A stretch of 64,000 nucleotides of DNA from Nonomuraea sp. PA05 (GCF_008086045.1 NZ_VSEY01000029.1:1-64000), one strand, 5' to 3'; positions 39,381 through 48,940 are shown, counted from the first letter of the stretch. Notes: generated by a model not told the origin, from the sequence alone. Program-made: numbers and translations.

Positions 39381-41810
39381 ATGTACGGGTTCGATGTCAC
39401 CATATCCAGCGCGGTGAGCGCACAGGAGCAGCGGCGCAGGGCGACGGCGGGACCGCTGTCGCCCGAATCGCTGGACCTGATGCAGCGGTACTGGCAGGCC
39501 GCCAACTACGTCACCGTGGCGCAGATCTATCTGATGGACAACCCCCTGCTGAGGGAGCCACTGCGGCCCGAGCACGTGAAGCCGCGGCTGCTCGGCCACT
39601 GGGGCACCTCCCCCGGCCTGAACCTGATCTACCTGCATCTGAACCGGCTCATCAAGGAGCAGGACGCGAGCGTCATCTACCTCGCCGGGCCGGGCCACGG
39701 CGGTCCCGCCCTGGTCGGCCAGGGGTGGCTCGAGGGCACGTACTCGGAGTTCTACCCGGCCGTGACGCCGGACCTGGCGGGGCTGCGGCTGCTGTGCCGC
39801 CGCTTCTCGACGCCGGACGGCGTCCCCAGCCACGTCAGCGTGCCGACGCCCGGCTCGGTCCACGAGGGCGGCGAGCTGGGGTACGTGCTGTCGCACGCGT
39901 TCGGCGCGGCCTTCGACAACCCCGACCTGATCGTCGCGGCGGTGGTGGGTGACGGCGAGGCCGAGTCGGGCCCGCTGGCCGGCGCCTGGCGGAGCACCGC
40001 CTTCCTCAACCCGGCCAGGGACGGCGCGGTGCTGCCCATCCTGCACCTGAACGGCTACAAGATCAGCGGCCCGGCCGTGATCAGCCGCGACAGCGACACC
40101 GACATCGAGGCGTTCCTGCGTGGCAACGGCTACCAGGCGCACTTCGTCGAGGGCGACGACCCGCCCGGCGTGCACCAGGAGCTGGCCGCGACGCTCGACC
40201 GCTGCCACGAGCAGATCAGGGCGATCCAGCGGGAGGCCAGGAGGCACGGCGTCTACGACCGGCCGCGCTGGCCCGCCATCGTGCTGCGCACGCCCAAGGG
40301 CTGGACGGGGCCCAAGGAGATGGACGGGCGGCCGGCCGAGGGCACCTTCCGCTCGCACCAGGTGCCGATGTCGGACACCAGGACGAACCCGGCGCACCTG
40401 GCGCAGCTGGAGGAGTGGCTGCGGTCGTACCGGCCGGAGGAGCTGTTCGACGAGGGCGGCCGGCTCGTGCCCGAGCTCGCCGCGCTGGCGCCCGCGGGGG
40501 ATCGCCGCATGAGCGCCAACCCGCACGCGAACGGCGGCAAGGTGCTCATCGACCTGAACATCCCCGACTTCCGCGACTACGCGATCAAGGTGGAGCAGCC
40601 GGCCGTGATCCGCCGCGAGTCGCCCCGCCAGCTCGGCATGATGTTGCGCGACATCTACTCGCGCAACGCCGAGGCGGCCAACTTCCGCCTGTTCTGCCCG
40701 GACGAGACGAACTCCAACCGGCTCGGCAACGTCTTCGAGGTCGAGAACCGCTGCTTCGTCGGCCGGACCCTGGACATCGACGACCACCTGTCGCCCGACG
40801 GCCGCGTCATGGAGGTGCTCAGCGAGCACCTGTGCGAGGGCTGGCTGGAGGGCTACACGCTGACCGGGCGGCACGGCGTCTTCGCCACCTACGAGGCGTT
40901 CGCGATGGTCTCCGCGTCGATGGCGGTGCAGCACTCCAAGTGGCTGCAGGAGGCGCGCAACGTGCCGTGGCGGGAGCCGGTGGCCTCGCTCAACATCCTG
41001 CTCACCTCCACCTGCTGGCGCAACGACCACAACGGGTTCAGCCACCAGGGTCCAGGGCTGATCGACGTGATGCTGTCCAAGCGCGGCACGGTGACCCGCA
41101 TCTACCTGCCGCCGGACGCCAACTGCCTGCTGTCGGTGGGCGACCACTGCCTGCGCAGCCGCGACTACGTGAACCTCATCGTGATCGACAAGCAGCCGCA
41201 GCTCCAGTTCCTCGACATGGAGACGGCCATCAGGCACTGCGAGAACGGCGTGTCCATCTGGCACCAGGCGAGCAACGACGACGGCGGGGAACCGGACGTG
41301 GTGCTCGGCTGCGCGGGCGACATCCCGACCATGGAGACGGTGGCGGCGGCCTGGTACCTGCGCAGGATCGTTCCTGACCTGCGGGTACGTGTCGTCAACG
41401 TGGTCGACCTGATGCGCCTGTTCCCGGTCGAGTACCACCCCCACGGGACGACGGACAAGGAGTTCGTCGAGCTGTTCACCGAGGACAAGCCGGTCGTGTT
41501 CGCCTTCCACGGCTACCGGCGGGCCATCCACGAGATCGTGCACGGGCATCCGCACGTGGGCCGCATCCACGTGCGCGGCTTCAATGAGCAGGGCACGACG
41601 ACGACCCCGTTCCAGATGGTCGTGCTCAACGAGATGAGCCGCTTCCACCTGGCGGCCGAGGCGATCCGGCGGGTGCCGCGCCTCAGCGGCCAGGCGCCCG
41701 ACCTGGTGGCGCAGTGCGAGGCGCGCATCGCCGAGGCCAACGCGTACGCGCGCGAGCACTTCGAGGACCAGCCCGAGATCCGCGACTGGGTGTGGACCGA
41801 CCATGACTGA
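39381..41810 (+). CDS. xfp: Phosphoketolase (xylulose-5-P / fructose-6-P)
   Basis: Thiamine-diphosphate enzyme that splits xylulose 5-phosphate or fructose 6-phosphate to acetyl phosphate. At 809 residues it has the usual length. Features: LGHWGTSPGLNLIYLHLNRLI, GPGHGGPALVGQGWLEGTYSEFYP, the ThDP-binding VVGDGEAESGPLAGAWRSTAFLNP, and the C-terminal domain with EHLCEGWLEGYTLTGRHGVFATYEAF and DIPTMETVAAAWYLR. AGGAGG lies upstream of ATG 39381. Overlaps the HAD gene by 8 bp. No acetate kinase gene adjoins. Gives a shortcut from pentose phosphates to acetyl units. Confidence 0.97.
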   Translation: MYGFDVTISSAVSAQEQRRRATAGPLSPESLDLMQRYWQAANYVTVAQIYLMDNPLLREPLRPEHVKPRLLGHWGTSPGLNLIYLHLNRLIKEQDASVIYLAGPGHGGPALVGQGWLEGTYSEFYPAVTPDLAGLRLLCRRFSTPDGVPSHVSVPTPGSVHEGGELGYVLSHAFGAAFDNPDLIVAAVVGDGEAESGPLAGAWRSTAFLNPARDGAVLPILHLNGYKISGPAVISRDSDTDIEAFLRGNGYQAHFVEGDDPPGVHQELAATLDRCHEQIRAIQREARRHGVYDRPRWPAIVLRTPKGWTGPKEMDGRPAEGTFRSHQVPMSDTRTNPAHLAQLEEWLRSYRPEELFDEGGRLVPELAALAPAGDRRMSANPHANGGKVLIDLNIPDFRDYAIKVEQPAVIRRESPRQLGMMLRDIYSRNAEAANFRLFCPDETNSNRLGNVFEVENRCFVGRTLDIDDHLSPDGRVMEVLSEHLCEGWLEGYTLTGRHGVFATYEAFAMVSASMAVQHSKWLQEARNVPWREPVASLNILLTSTCWRNDHNGFSHQGPGLIDVMLSKRGTVTRIYLPPDANCLLSVGDHCLRSRDYVNLIVIDKQPQLQFLDMETAIRHCENGVSIWHQASNDDGGEPDVVLGCAGDIPTMETVAAAWYLRRIVPDLRVRVVNVVDLMRLFPVEYHPHGTTDKEFVELFTEDKPVVFAFHGYRRAIHEIVHGHPHVGRIHVRGFNEQGTTTTPFQMVVLNEMSRFHLAAEAIRRVPRLSGQAPDLVAQCEARIAEANAYAREHFEDQPEIRDWVWTDHD

Positions 41811-42642
41811 GGACAAGGAGCAGCCGATCGCCGCCGTGCTGGCCGACGTGGACGGCACCCTCGTGCCGAGGACCAAGGAGCTGACGCCGCGCGCGATCAG
41901 GGCCATCAAGAGCCTGCACGAGCGCGGCACGCTCTTCGCGATCACCAGCGGCCGGCCGCCGCGCGGCATGTTCATGCTGATCGAGCCGCTCGGCCTGACC
42001 GGCCCGATGGCCGCCTTCAACGGCGGCATCCTGGTCCTGCCGGACATGACGGTCGTGGACGAGCGGTCCATCCCGGCGGACATCACGGCCGAGGTGATCG
42101 CGACGATCCGCTCCCACGGCCTGTACGCGTGGATCTACCGGGGCGCCGACTGGTACGTCACCGACCCGCACGCCCCGCACGCCGAGCGGGAGTCCAGGAC
42201 GGTGCGGTTCCAGCCCACGGTGGTGCCGTCGTACGACGGGCTGCTCGACCGGGTCGTCAAGATCGTCGGCGTCAGCGACGACCACGACCTGGTCGCGCGG
42301 TGCGAGGCCGACGTCCAGGCGCGGTACTCGGCGCACGTGTCGGCCGCGCGGTCACAGGCGTACTACCTGGACGTCACCCATCCGACGGCCAACAAGGGCG
42401 TGGTGGTCGAACGGCTGTCGCGCTACTACCGGATCCCGCTGGAGCAGGTCGTCACGGTCGGCGACCAGCCGAACGACGTGCTGATGTTCGTGCGCAGCGG
42501 CATGAGCATCGCCATGGGCAACGCGAGCCCTGAGGTGCAGCGGCAGGCCACGTACGTGACGGCGTCGAACGAGGAGGACGGCTTCGCCCAGGCGATCGAG
42601 CAGTACGTGCTGCCGAGGGCCGTCGCCGCGCCACCACTGTGA
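41803..42642 (+). CDS. HAD-superfamily phosphatase, Cof type
   Basis: HAD hydrolase of 279 residues with DVDGTL (nucleophile Asp15, acid Asp17), TSGRPPRGM (motif II), a Lys in TANKGVVVERL and GDQPNDVLMF (motif IV). The C2B cap and overall pattern fit the Cof subfamily, which dephosphorylates sugar phosphates or flavin and pyridoxal phosphates. The 8-bp overlap with xfp indicates coupling, so it may clear an accumulated phosphosugar or related metabolite of the phosphoketolase pathway. That link is inference. Confidence 0.9.
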   Translation: MTEDKEQPIAAVLADVDGTLVPRTKELTPRAIRAIKSLHERGTLFAITSGRPPRGMFMLIEPLGLTGPMAAFNGGILVLPDMTVVDERSIPADITAEVIATIRSHGLYAWIYRGADWYVTDPHAPHAERESRTVRFQPTVVPSYDGLLDRVVKIVGVSDDHDLVARCEADVQARYSAHVSAARSQAYYLDVTHPTANKGVVVERLSRYYRIPLEQVVTVGDQPNDVLMFVRSGMSIAMGNASPEVQRQATYVTASNEEDGFAQAIEQYVLPRAVAAPPL

Positions 42643-42676
42643 CCTGATTTCGCACCATAGCGGCAGTCGGCTGACT

Positions 42677-42682
42677 TAAGAT
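42677..42682 (+). promoter_or_regulatory. -10-like element directly before the methyltransferase start
   Basis: TAAGAT lies 7 bp before GTG 42690 and no Shine-Dalgarno sequence is seen. This arrangement fits a leaderless transcript starting at or near the GTG, common in actinomycetes. No convincing -35 box. Confidence 0.4.
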
Positions 42683-42689
42683 CGTCGCT

Positions 42690-43481
42690 GTGAGCGCACC
42701 GCACGGCATCAACCCGAACATCCCGCACTCCGCCCGGGTCTACGACTACTGGCTCGGCGGCAAGGACAACTTCGAGGCCGATCGCCGGGTGGCCGAGCAG
42801 ACCATGACCGCGGTGCCCGGCATCCGCGAGAGCGCCAGGAACAACCGGGCCTTCCTCGGCCGGGCGGTGCGGCACCTGAGCGACCTCGGCGTGCGCCAGT
42901 TCCTGGACCTGGGCACCGGCATCCCCAGCCAGGGCAACACGCACGAGGTCGCCCAGGCGCAGGCGCCGGAGTCCAGGGTCGTCTACGTGGACAACGACCC
43001 GATCGTCATGGCGCACGCCAGGGCGCTGCTGACCAGCACGCCCGAGGGCCGGACGGCCTACATCGAGGCCGACGTGCGCGAGCCGCAGTCGATCCTGGAG
43101 CACCCCGACGTGCTGGCCACGCTCGACTTCAGCCGGCCGATCGCGCTGGTCATGGTGGCGATCCTGATGCACATCGCGGACGACGACGCCCCCGAGCGGC
43201 TGGTCAAGGCCTACGCGCAGGCCCTGCCGCCCGGCAGCTACCTCGTGCTCAGCCACCTGACGCTCGACCTCGTCCCGCCGCGGGTGGCCGACGACTACCT
43301 GAAGGCCACCCGGCCGCAGGCGATGCACCGCACACCGCGGACCGGCGAGCAGATCTCCCGCTACTTCGAGGGCTTCGACCTGGTGGAGCCGGGCCTGGTG
43401 GCGGTCTCCAAGTGGCGCGACGAGCCGCTCTTCCCCGACGAGCCGGCCTGGATGTACGCCGGGGTGGGCCGCAAGCGGTAG
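42690..43481 (+). CDS. SAM-dependent methyltransferase, DUF574 (Methyltransf_19) family
   Basis: Actinomycete-specific methyltransferase family. The N-terminus has the diagnostic PHSARVYDYWLGGKDNFEADRRVAEQ, then LDLGTGIPSQGNTHEVAQ (motif I), VVYVDNDPIVMAHARALL, DVREPQSIL and ALVMVAILMHI. Substrates for this family are not known in most cases. GTG 42690 may be translated from a leaderless message. Multiple paralogues are usual in filamentous actinomycetes. Same strand as its neighbours but with its own promoter. Confidence 0.92.
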   Translation: MSAPHGINPNIPHSARVYDYWLGGKDNFEADRRVAEQTMTAVPGIRESARNNRAFLGRAVRHLSDLGVRQFLDLGTGIPSQGNTHEVAQAQAPESRVVYVDNDPIVMAHARALLTSTPEGRTAYIEADVREPQSILEHPDVLATLDFSRPIALVMVAILMHIADDDAPERLVKAYAQALPPGSYLVLSHLTLDLVPPRVADDYLKATRPQAMHRTPRTGEQISRYFEGFDLVEPGLVAVSKWRDEPLFPDEPAWMYAGVGRKR

Positions 43482-43577
43482 CCCGAACCTGAGCGCGTTC
43501 ACAGGTGGCGCCGCGCCCTCTTCGCCGAAGCCGTTTAAGGTGCAGGCTGTGAATCGCATCGGGGAAGGGGCGGTGGC

Positions 43578-44567
43578 GTGAGCGCCACGGTCGGCGTCGA
43601 GGAGGCCGAGGCCGGCGACCGGCCGGCGGTGAAGAGACGGCGCAGGCGCTGGTTCTCCTGGACGGTCGCCGTTCTGCTGGCCGTGTGGGCCGTCATCAGG
43701 GTCGGCGGCTGGGAGCAGGGCTCGTTCCCGACGCAGCTCATGACCGTGACGCCGTGGGGAGCGGGCCTCGCGGCGCTGACCGCGATCGTCTCGCTGCTGC
43801 GGCGCAACCGGTGGGCGGCGCTCGTCGCCGCGCTCGCCTGCGTGACGATGGTCGCGGTCGTGGTGCCGCGGACCATTCCGGCCGAGCAGCCCGCGGCCGA
43901 GGGGCCGGCGCTGCGGGTGCTGGCGGTCAACCTCTTCGGCCGGGGCGACGCGAAGACGGTGGTGGACTTCATCCGCCGCAACGACGTCGAGGTGTTCAGC
44001 GCCCCGGAGCTGACCCACGCCGAGGCCGAGCGGCTCGACGCGGCCGGGCTGAAGCAGCTCATGCCCTACCGGGTGCTGCAGCCGGAGCTCGACATCACCG
44101 GCAGCGGCATCTACTCCAGGTATCCGGTGACGGAGCTGCCCGATCTGTTCACGCCGATCGGGCACAACATGCCCGCCGCCGCCGTGACGCTGCCCGGCGG
44201 CGGCAAGGTCGAGGTCGTGGCCGTGCATCCCAACCCGCCGCTGGGCCGCAAGGAGGCGGAGTGGAACGCCGCCCTGCGCGCACTCCCCTCGCCGTCGCCC
44301 TCGGTGGTGCGGGTGCTGGCCGGCGACTTCAACGCCAGCCTCGACCACCGCGCCTTCCGCGACCTGCTCGGGCGGGGCTACGTGGACGCGGCCGAACAGG
44401 TGGGCAAGGGGCTGACGCCGACCTGGCCGAACTTCCGGCCGATGCCGCCGCTCATCTCCATCGACCACATCGTGGCCGACTCGCGGGTGGCGGTGAACCG
44501 GGTGGACTTCCTCGACGTGCCCAGGACCGACCACCGCGGTGTCCTCGCCGAGTTGCGGCTGCCCTGA
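43578..44567 (+). CDS. Membrane-anchored endonuclease/exonuclease/phosphatase (EEP) family protein
   Basis: Three N-terminal membrane helices (about residues 28-45, 55-75 and 80-98), then an extracytoplasmic EEP domain: RVLAVNLFGRGDAK, EVFSAPELTHAEAE (metal Glu), VAVHPNPPLG, VLAGDFNAS (catalytic Asp and Asn), SIDHIVAD and TDHRGVLAELRL. Members cleave phosphodiesters in nucleic acids, phospholipids or inositol phosphates. The topology suggests an outward-facing nuclease or phospholipid phosphodiesterase. GTG 43578 follows a GGGGAAGGGG site. Confidence 0.88.
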   Translation: MSATVGVEEAEAGDRPAVKRRRRRWFSWTVAVLLAVWAVIRVGGWEQGSFPTQLMTVTPWGAGLAALTAIVSLLRRNRWAALVAALACVTMVAVVVPRTIPAEQPAAEGPALRVLAVNLFGRGDAKTVVDFIRRNDVEVFSAPELTHAEAERLDAAGLKQLMPYRVLQPELDITGSGIYSRYPVTELPDLFTPIGHNMPAAAVTLPGGGKVEVVAVHPNPPLGRKEAEWNAALRALPSPSPSVVRVLAGDFNASLDHRAFRDLLGRGYVDAAEQVGKGLTPTWPNFRPMPPLISIDHIVADSRVAVNRVDFLDVPRTDHRGVLAELRLP

Positions 44568-44601
44568 CCCGGCCGGCACATCCCGGTTCACCCGATCGTC
44601 A

Positions 44602-44621
44602 TGGATCTCTGTCATGATCCA
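44602..44621. promoter_or_regulatory. Inverted repeat before the GH39-like gene
   Basis: TGGATC (44602-44607) and GATCCA (44616-44621) with an 8-bp spacer, 33 bp before the glycosidase start. Candidate operator only. Confidence 0.35.
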
Positions 44622-44653
44622 CAGGAAATTCCGGATCTTGTGACAGGAGCACG

Positions 44654-46435
44654 ATGATCGCATTAGCGCGCCGGGCGCTGCGCGCCGCCCTCGCGGGCGG
44701 CCTGGCCGCCGCCGTCGCGATCGGGCCGATGACGTCACCGGCGCGGGCCGCCGCGTCCGCGTCCGTCTCGGTCGACTTCACCAAGCCCGTCCGTACGCTG
44801 TCCGCCGCCGACTACGGCATCGGCATCACGGGGTACGGCAACCAGTCCTACATCACCAACGACGCCCGGCACCGCGAGCTGATCCGCGAGCTCGGGGCCG
44901 GGCGGATGCGCATCGAGCTGCACTACGAGCGGCCCGGCGACCACGACAGCCGGATCGTCTGCGGCGGCTACTACTGCGACACCGAGGTGACGGGCGACGC
45001 CTGGATCACCGCCATCCGCGATCTCGGCGCGGAGCCGGTCCTCATCCTCCCGATGGACGCGCGCCAGAGCGCCGAGGTGAACCGCGACGACGCCGTGGCG
45101 CTCTACCGGCACTTCGCGGCCACCGGGCAGCCGGTGCGGCGGTTCATCGCCGGCAACGAGACCGACTGCGGCGGCTGCGTGCCCGGCAAGGCGGCGATCC
45201 CGGCCGCCGAGTACAGCGCCCGCTTCAACCTGATCGCCGACGCCCTGCGCGCCGAGGACCCGCAGGTCGAGCTCGGCGGGCCCGCCGCGGCCTACAACGA
45301 CCTGGGCTACATCAGGACGTTCCTGGAGGGGTCGGGTGACCGGGTCGACTTCCTCGACTACCACGACTACGGCACCGGCGGCGCCGACCCCGCCACCGAC
45401 GAGCAGCTCCTCGGCCCGGTCGTCCGCCAGTACGAGACCGACCTGAAGGAGGTGTCCGCGCTCGCCGAGTCCGTGCTCGGACGGAAGATCGACATCCAGA
45501 TCGGCGAGTACAACTCGGACTACGAGGACGAGGACGGGCACCGGACGCTGACGCACTTCAACACGCTGTGGGGCGCGGCGGCGCTCGGCAGCATCCTGCG
45601 CGCCGGAGCCGCCGCCTACCAGTACGGCGACAAGAACGGCCGGCTCGGCCTGACCAGCACCGACGGCGAGGGCGGGATTCCGCGCAACGAGCCGCTGCCC
45701 ATGTACCACGGCATCGGCATGTTCACCGGCGAGGGGCTGTTCCGGCCGTTCGGCACGACGATGGTGACCGCGACGGCCGACAGCGACCTCCTGCACGTGT
45801 TCGCCTCCGACGCGGCCAAGAACGTCGTCCTGGTCAACGTCGGCGACGAGCCGATGGACACCACGCTCACGTTCGGCGGCCTGACCACCGGCACGGCCGC
45901 CGTCTGGCAGAGCACCTCCGGCGCGTGGGCCCCGCACCGCGCGGGGACCGCCGCCATCGCGGGCGGCGCCGCCACGCTCACGCTCCCGGCCGGCTCGGTC
46001 ACCACCCTGGTCATCTCGGAGCAGGGGCTCTCCGCCACCTACTTCGACAACGCCGACCTGACCGCCCCCAAGGTCACCCGCGTCGATCCGAACGTCGACT
46101 TCGACTGGGGAGCCGCCGCCCCCGACCCCGCCCTGTCACCGGACACGTTCAGCGTGCGGTGGACGGGCAAGGTGATCGCGGACCGCGCCGAGACGTACAC
46201 CTTCATCACCACCAGCGACGACGGCGTGCGGCTCTGGGTGGACGGGACGCTGCTCGTGGACGCCTGGACCGACCACTCCAAGCGGGAGGACAGCGGGCAG
46301 ATCGCGCTGACGGCGGGGACGCACGACCTCAGGATGGAGTTCTACGACGGCGGCTACGACGCCATCGCCCAGCTCCACTGGTCGAGCCCGACCGTCCCGA
46401 GGCAGATCGTCCCCAAGGAGAAGCTGCTCACCTGA
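44654..46435 (+). CDS. Secreted glycoside hydrolase (GH39/clan-A-like) with C-terminal PA14 domain
   Basis: Signal peptide (residues 1-33, cleavage near ARAAA). The catalytic TIM-barrel part has acid/base candidate Glu169 in FIAGNETD and nucleophile candidate Glu285 in QIGEYNSD, consistent with a clan GH-A retaining enzyme such as GH39 (xylosidase or iduronidase type). A beta-sandwich (about residues 380-455) follows, then a PA14 domain (LSATYFDNADLTAPKVTR, YTFITTSDDGVRLWVDGTLLVDAW, HDLRMEFYDGGYDAIAQLHW), which probably binds sugar. The PA14 domain at the C-terminus is an uncommon arrangement here. It meets the GH3 gene tail to tail, with an 8-bp overlap. AGGAG precedes the ATG. Confidence 0.82.
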   Translation: MIALARRALRAALAGGLAAAVAIGPMTSPARAAASASVSVDFTKPVRTLSAADYGIGITGYGNQSYITNDARHRELIRELGAGRMRIELHYERPGDHDSRIVCGGYYCDTEVTGDAWITAIRDLGAEPVLILPMDARQSAEVNRDDAVALYRHFAATGQPVRRFIAGNETDCGGCVPGKAAIPAAEYSARFNLIADALRAEDPQVELGGPAAAYNDLGYIRTFLEGSGDRVDFLDYHDYGTGGADPATDEQLLGPVVRQYETDLKEVSALAESVLGRKIDIQIGEYNSDYEDEDGHRTLTHFNTLWGAAALGSILRAGAAAYQYGDKNGRLGLTSTDGEGGIPRNEPLPMYHGIGMFTGEGLFRPFGTTMVTATADSDLLHVFASDAAKNVVLVNVGDEPMDTTLTFGGLTTGTAAVWQSTSGAWAPHRAGTAAIAGGAATLTLPAGSVTTLVISEQGLSATYFDNADLTAPKVTRVDPNVDFDWGAAAPDPALSPDTFSVRWTGKVIADRAETYTFITTSDDGVRLWVDGTLLVDAWTDHSKREDSGQIALTAGTHDLRMEFYDGGYDAIAQLHWSSPTVPRQIVPKEKLLT

Positions 46436-48797
46436 CGTCCAGGAGCCGCGTTCCGGTCGTGAGCCGCCGCGCCCCGATCAGCTCGCGGGTGTCTCCGGTG
46501 AGCCGGATGACCTCGCGCAGCGGCGGATCCTCCGCCGAGGGGCCGGCGGCGAGCGTGATCAGCCCGGGTTCGACGATGCGGCGCAGCTCGACGCCCGTGT
46601 ACGAGAACGCGTCCGCCGGCACGTCGAACACCACCACGCGGCTCTGCCCCGGCTCCAGCGCCACCCGCGCGAACCCGACGAGCTGCGCGGCGGGCCTGGC
46701 CACCTGCGCGACCGGGTCGGCGGCGTAGAGCTGCACCACCTCCTCGGCGGCCCGGTCGCCGGCGTTGCGCACCGTCACCGACACCTCGATCTCGCCGTCG
46801 GTGGGGTACTCGGCCAGGTCGGTGGCCATGGCGACGTACTCGATGGGCGCGTACGACAGGCCGTGCCCGAACGCGTACGCGGGCGTCGGGTCCAGCACCG
46901 TGATGCCCTCGGCCTTCCTCCCGAGGGGAGGCTGCAGGTAGGTGGAGGGGTTGATGGCCGGGGAGGCGGGGATCTGCACGGGCAGCCGCCCTGACGGGTT
47001 CACCCGGCCGCTGAGCACGCCCGCCAGCGCCGCGCCGCCCTCGACGCCGGGCAGGAACGCCTGGATCGCCGCCGCGACCCGGTCCTTGTACGCCCCCAGC
47101 GCGTACGGCCGGCCCGAGACCACCACGAGCACCACCGGCGTGCCCGTGGCCAGCACCGCCTCCACCAGCTCCGGCTGGAGGCCGGGCAGCCGCAGGTCCG
47201 CCGCGTCGCAGCCCTCGCCGGACGTGCCGCCGCCGAACAGGCCCGCCCTGTCGCCGACGAACAGCAGCGCCAGGTCGCACCCGGCGGCCAGTTCCGCCGC
47301 CGGTTCGATGCCCGACCGGTCCTCTCCCGTCACGTCGGCGCCGAGCGCGTGGCGCAGGTCCGCGTCCGGGAACTCGGCCGCCAGCCGGTCCCCGACGGAG
47401 GCGATCGGCAGGCCCATGCCGTGTTCGGGGTAGCGGTCGAGCACGTGGTTGGGGAAGGCGTAGCAGCCCAGCAGCGTGCGCGGGTCGCCGGCGCACGGGC
47501 CGATGACCGCGATGCGGGCGGTGGTGGCCGGCGCCAGGGGCAGGACGCGGGTGGCGTTGCCGAGCAGGACGACGGAGCGCTCCGCGACGGTCGCGGCGAG
47601 GCGGCGGTTGCGCGGGCTGTCCAGGTCGAGGGCCGGAACGGGTTCGGCGGCCGGGCGCGCGCCGTTGCCGTCGGTGCGTGCCTGCGCGGCGGGGTCGCCG
47701 TCCAGCAGGCCGAGCTCGATCTTCTGCCGCAGCACCCGCCGCACCGACTCGTCCACCAGCGCCTCGTCCACCCGCCCCGCGCGGATGTGCGCCACCAGGT
47801 GCGCGCCGTAGCCGTGTGTCTCGGGCAGCTCCACGTCGATGCCCGCCGTCAGCGCCAGCGCCCCGGCCCCCGCCAGGTCCTCGGCCACCCCGTGCATGGA
47901 CGCCAGGAACGGGATCGCCCAGTAGTCGGACACCACCGTCCCGTCGAAGCCCCACTCCTCGCGCAGCACGCGGCGCAGCAGCTGCGCGCTGGCGGCGACC
48001 GGCACGCCGTCGAGGTCGGTGTAGGAGTTCATCACCGAGCGCGCCCCGCCCTCACGCAGCGCCGTCTCGAACGGCGGCAGGATGACGTCGGCCAGCTCGC
48101 GCGGGCCGATGCTGACCGGCGCCTGGTTGCGGCCGGCGCGCGAGGCGGCGTACCCGGCGAAGTGCTTGAGCGTGGCGATGACCCCGGCGCTCTCCAGGCC
48201 GCGCACGTACGCCGCCCCGAGCTGCCCCACCAGGTACGGGTCCTCGCCGAGCGTCTCCTCGACCCGGCCCCACCGGTAGTCGCGCACCACGTCCAGGACG
48301 GGCGAGAGCCCCTGGTGCACCCCGGCCGCGCGCAGGTCGGCGCCGATCGCCGCGGCCATGCGCTCGATCAGGCCGGGGTCGAAGGTGGCCGCCCAGGCCA
48401 GCGGCGTCGGGTACGCGGTGGCCCCGTACGTGGCGAACCCCGTCAGGCACTCCTCGTGCGCGATCGCCGGGATGCCGTGCCGGTTGGCGGCCGTCACCTG
48501 CTCCTGCAGCGAGCGCAGGCGTGCCGCGCCCTCGGCGGGGCTGAGCGGGGCGGTGCCGTAGACGCGGGTGAGGTGGCCGAGCCCGTAGCGCAGCCGCTCC
48601 TCCGTCCCGCCGTCCACCGCGAACCGGTCCTGCAAGGGCGCGACGTTGCCGGACTCGCCGCTCTGGATCCACACGGATCCGAGCTGCGCGACCTTCTCCT
48701 CCAGGGTGAGCTCGGCCAGCAGGCTCTCCACCCGCTCCCCGGCCGTACGGGCGGCGTCCCGCCAGGGAGCGAGGCCCGGCGCGTTGACAGATGTCAT
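46428..48797 (-). CDS. Glycoside hydrolase family 3 (beta-xylosidase/beta-glucosidase type)
   Basis: A 789-residue GH3 enzyme without a signal peptide, so probably cytoplasmic. The (beta/alpha)8 domain includes LTLEEKVAQLGSVWI, VEETLGEDPYLVGQ, TLKHFAGY and the nucleophile Asp291 in GTVVSDYW. The alpha/beta sandwich domain (VAERSVVLLGNATRVLPL; VSGRPYALGAY) and a C-terminal fibronectin-III-like domain (AYAFGHGLSYAPIEY, VTVRNAGDRAAEEVVQLY) follow. The start at ATG 48797 is a choice: an upstream in-frame ATG at 48881 lies inside the regulatory region with GAAAGTTTC sites. It would act on oligosaccharides released by the secreted glycosidases. Confidence 0.92.
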   Translation of the reverse strand: MTSVNAPGLAPWRDAARTAGERVESLLAELTLEEKVAQLGSVWIQSGESGNVAPLQDRFAVDGGTEERLRYGLGHLTRVYGTAPLSPAEGAARLRSLQEQVTAANRHGIPAIAHEECLTGFATYGATAYPTPLAWAATFDPGLIERMAAAIGADLRAAGVHQGLSPVLDVVRDYRWGRVEETLGEDPYLVGQLGAAYVRGLESAGVIATLKHFAGYAASRAGRNQAPVSIGPRELADVILPPFETALREGGARSVMNSYTDLDGVPVAASAQLLRRVLREEWGFDGTVVSDYWAIPFLASMHGVAEDLAGAGALALTAGIDVELPETHGYGAHLVAHIRAGRVDEALVDESVRRVLRQKIELGLLDGDPAAQARTDGNGARPAAEPVPALDLDSPRNRRLAATVAERSVVLLGNATRVLPLAPATTARIAVIGPCAGDPRTLLGCYAFPNHVLDRYPEHGMGLPIASVGDRLAAEFPDADLRHALGADVTGEDRSGIEPAAELAAGCDLALLFVGDRAGLFGGGTSGEGCDAADLRLPGLQPELVEAVLATGTPVVLVVVSGRPYALGAYKDRVAAAIQAFLPGVEGGAALAGVLSGRVNPSGRLPVQIPASPAINPSTYLQPPLGRKAEGITVLDPTPAYAFGHGLSYAPIEYVAMATDLAEYPTDGEIEVSVTVRNAGDRAAEEVVQLYAADPVAQVARPAAQLVGFARVALEPGQSRVVVFDVPADAFSYTGVELRRIVEPGLITLAAGPSAEDPPLREVIRLTGDTRELIGARRLTTGTRLLDVR

Positions 48798-48852
48798 GGG
48801 TGCGACCGTAGGTGCCGCCCGCAGGCACGTCAAGAATATTTCGATGCCATGT

Positions 48853-48863
48853 CGAAAGTTTCG
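48853..48863. promoter_or_regulatory. CGAAAGTTTCG operator-like site upstream of GH3
   Basis: A dyad CGAAA-G-TTTCG, 56 bp before the GH3 start. Shares GAAAGTTTC with the sites at 48941 and 29424. Typical shape for a LacI-family xylan/oligosaccharide regulator site in actinomycetes. Regulator not identified in the window. Confidence 0.55.
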
Positions 48864-48940
48864 GTGGCGCCTTTTCGGCAAGCCGGGAAACCGGCCTCCT
48901 ACGCCTCTTTGACCAGCAGCACGATCGTCATGCCGCTGGT

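Noticed and set aside
42690..43481. Trans-acting rRNA or antibiotic-resistance methyltransferase
   Set aside because: The sequence matches the DUF574 family of unknown substrate, and no rRNA-methyltransferase motif or antibiotic cluster is present.
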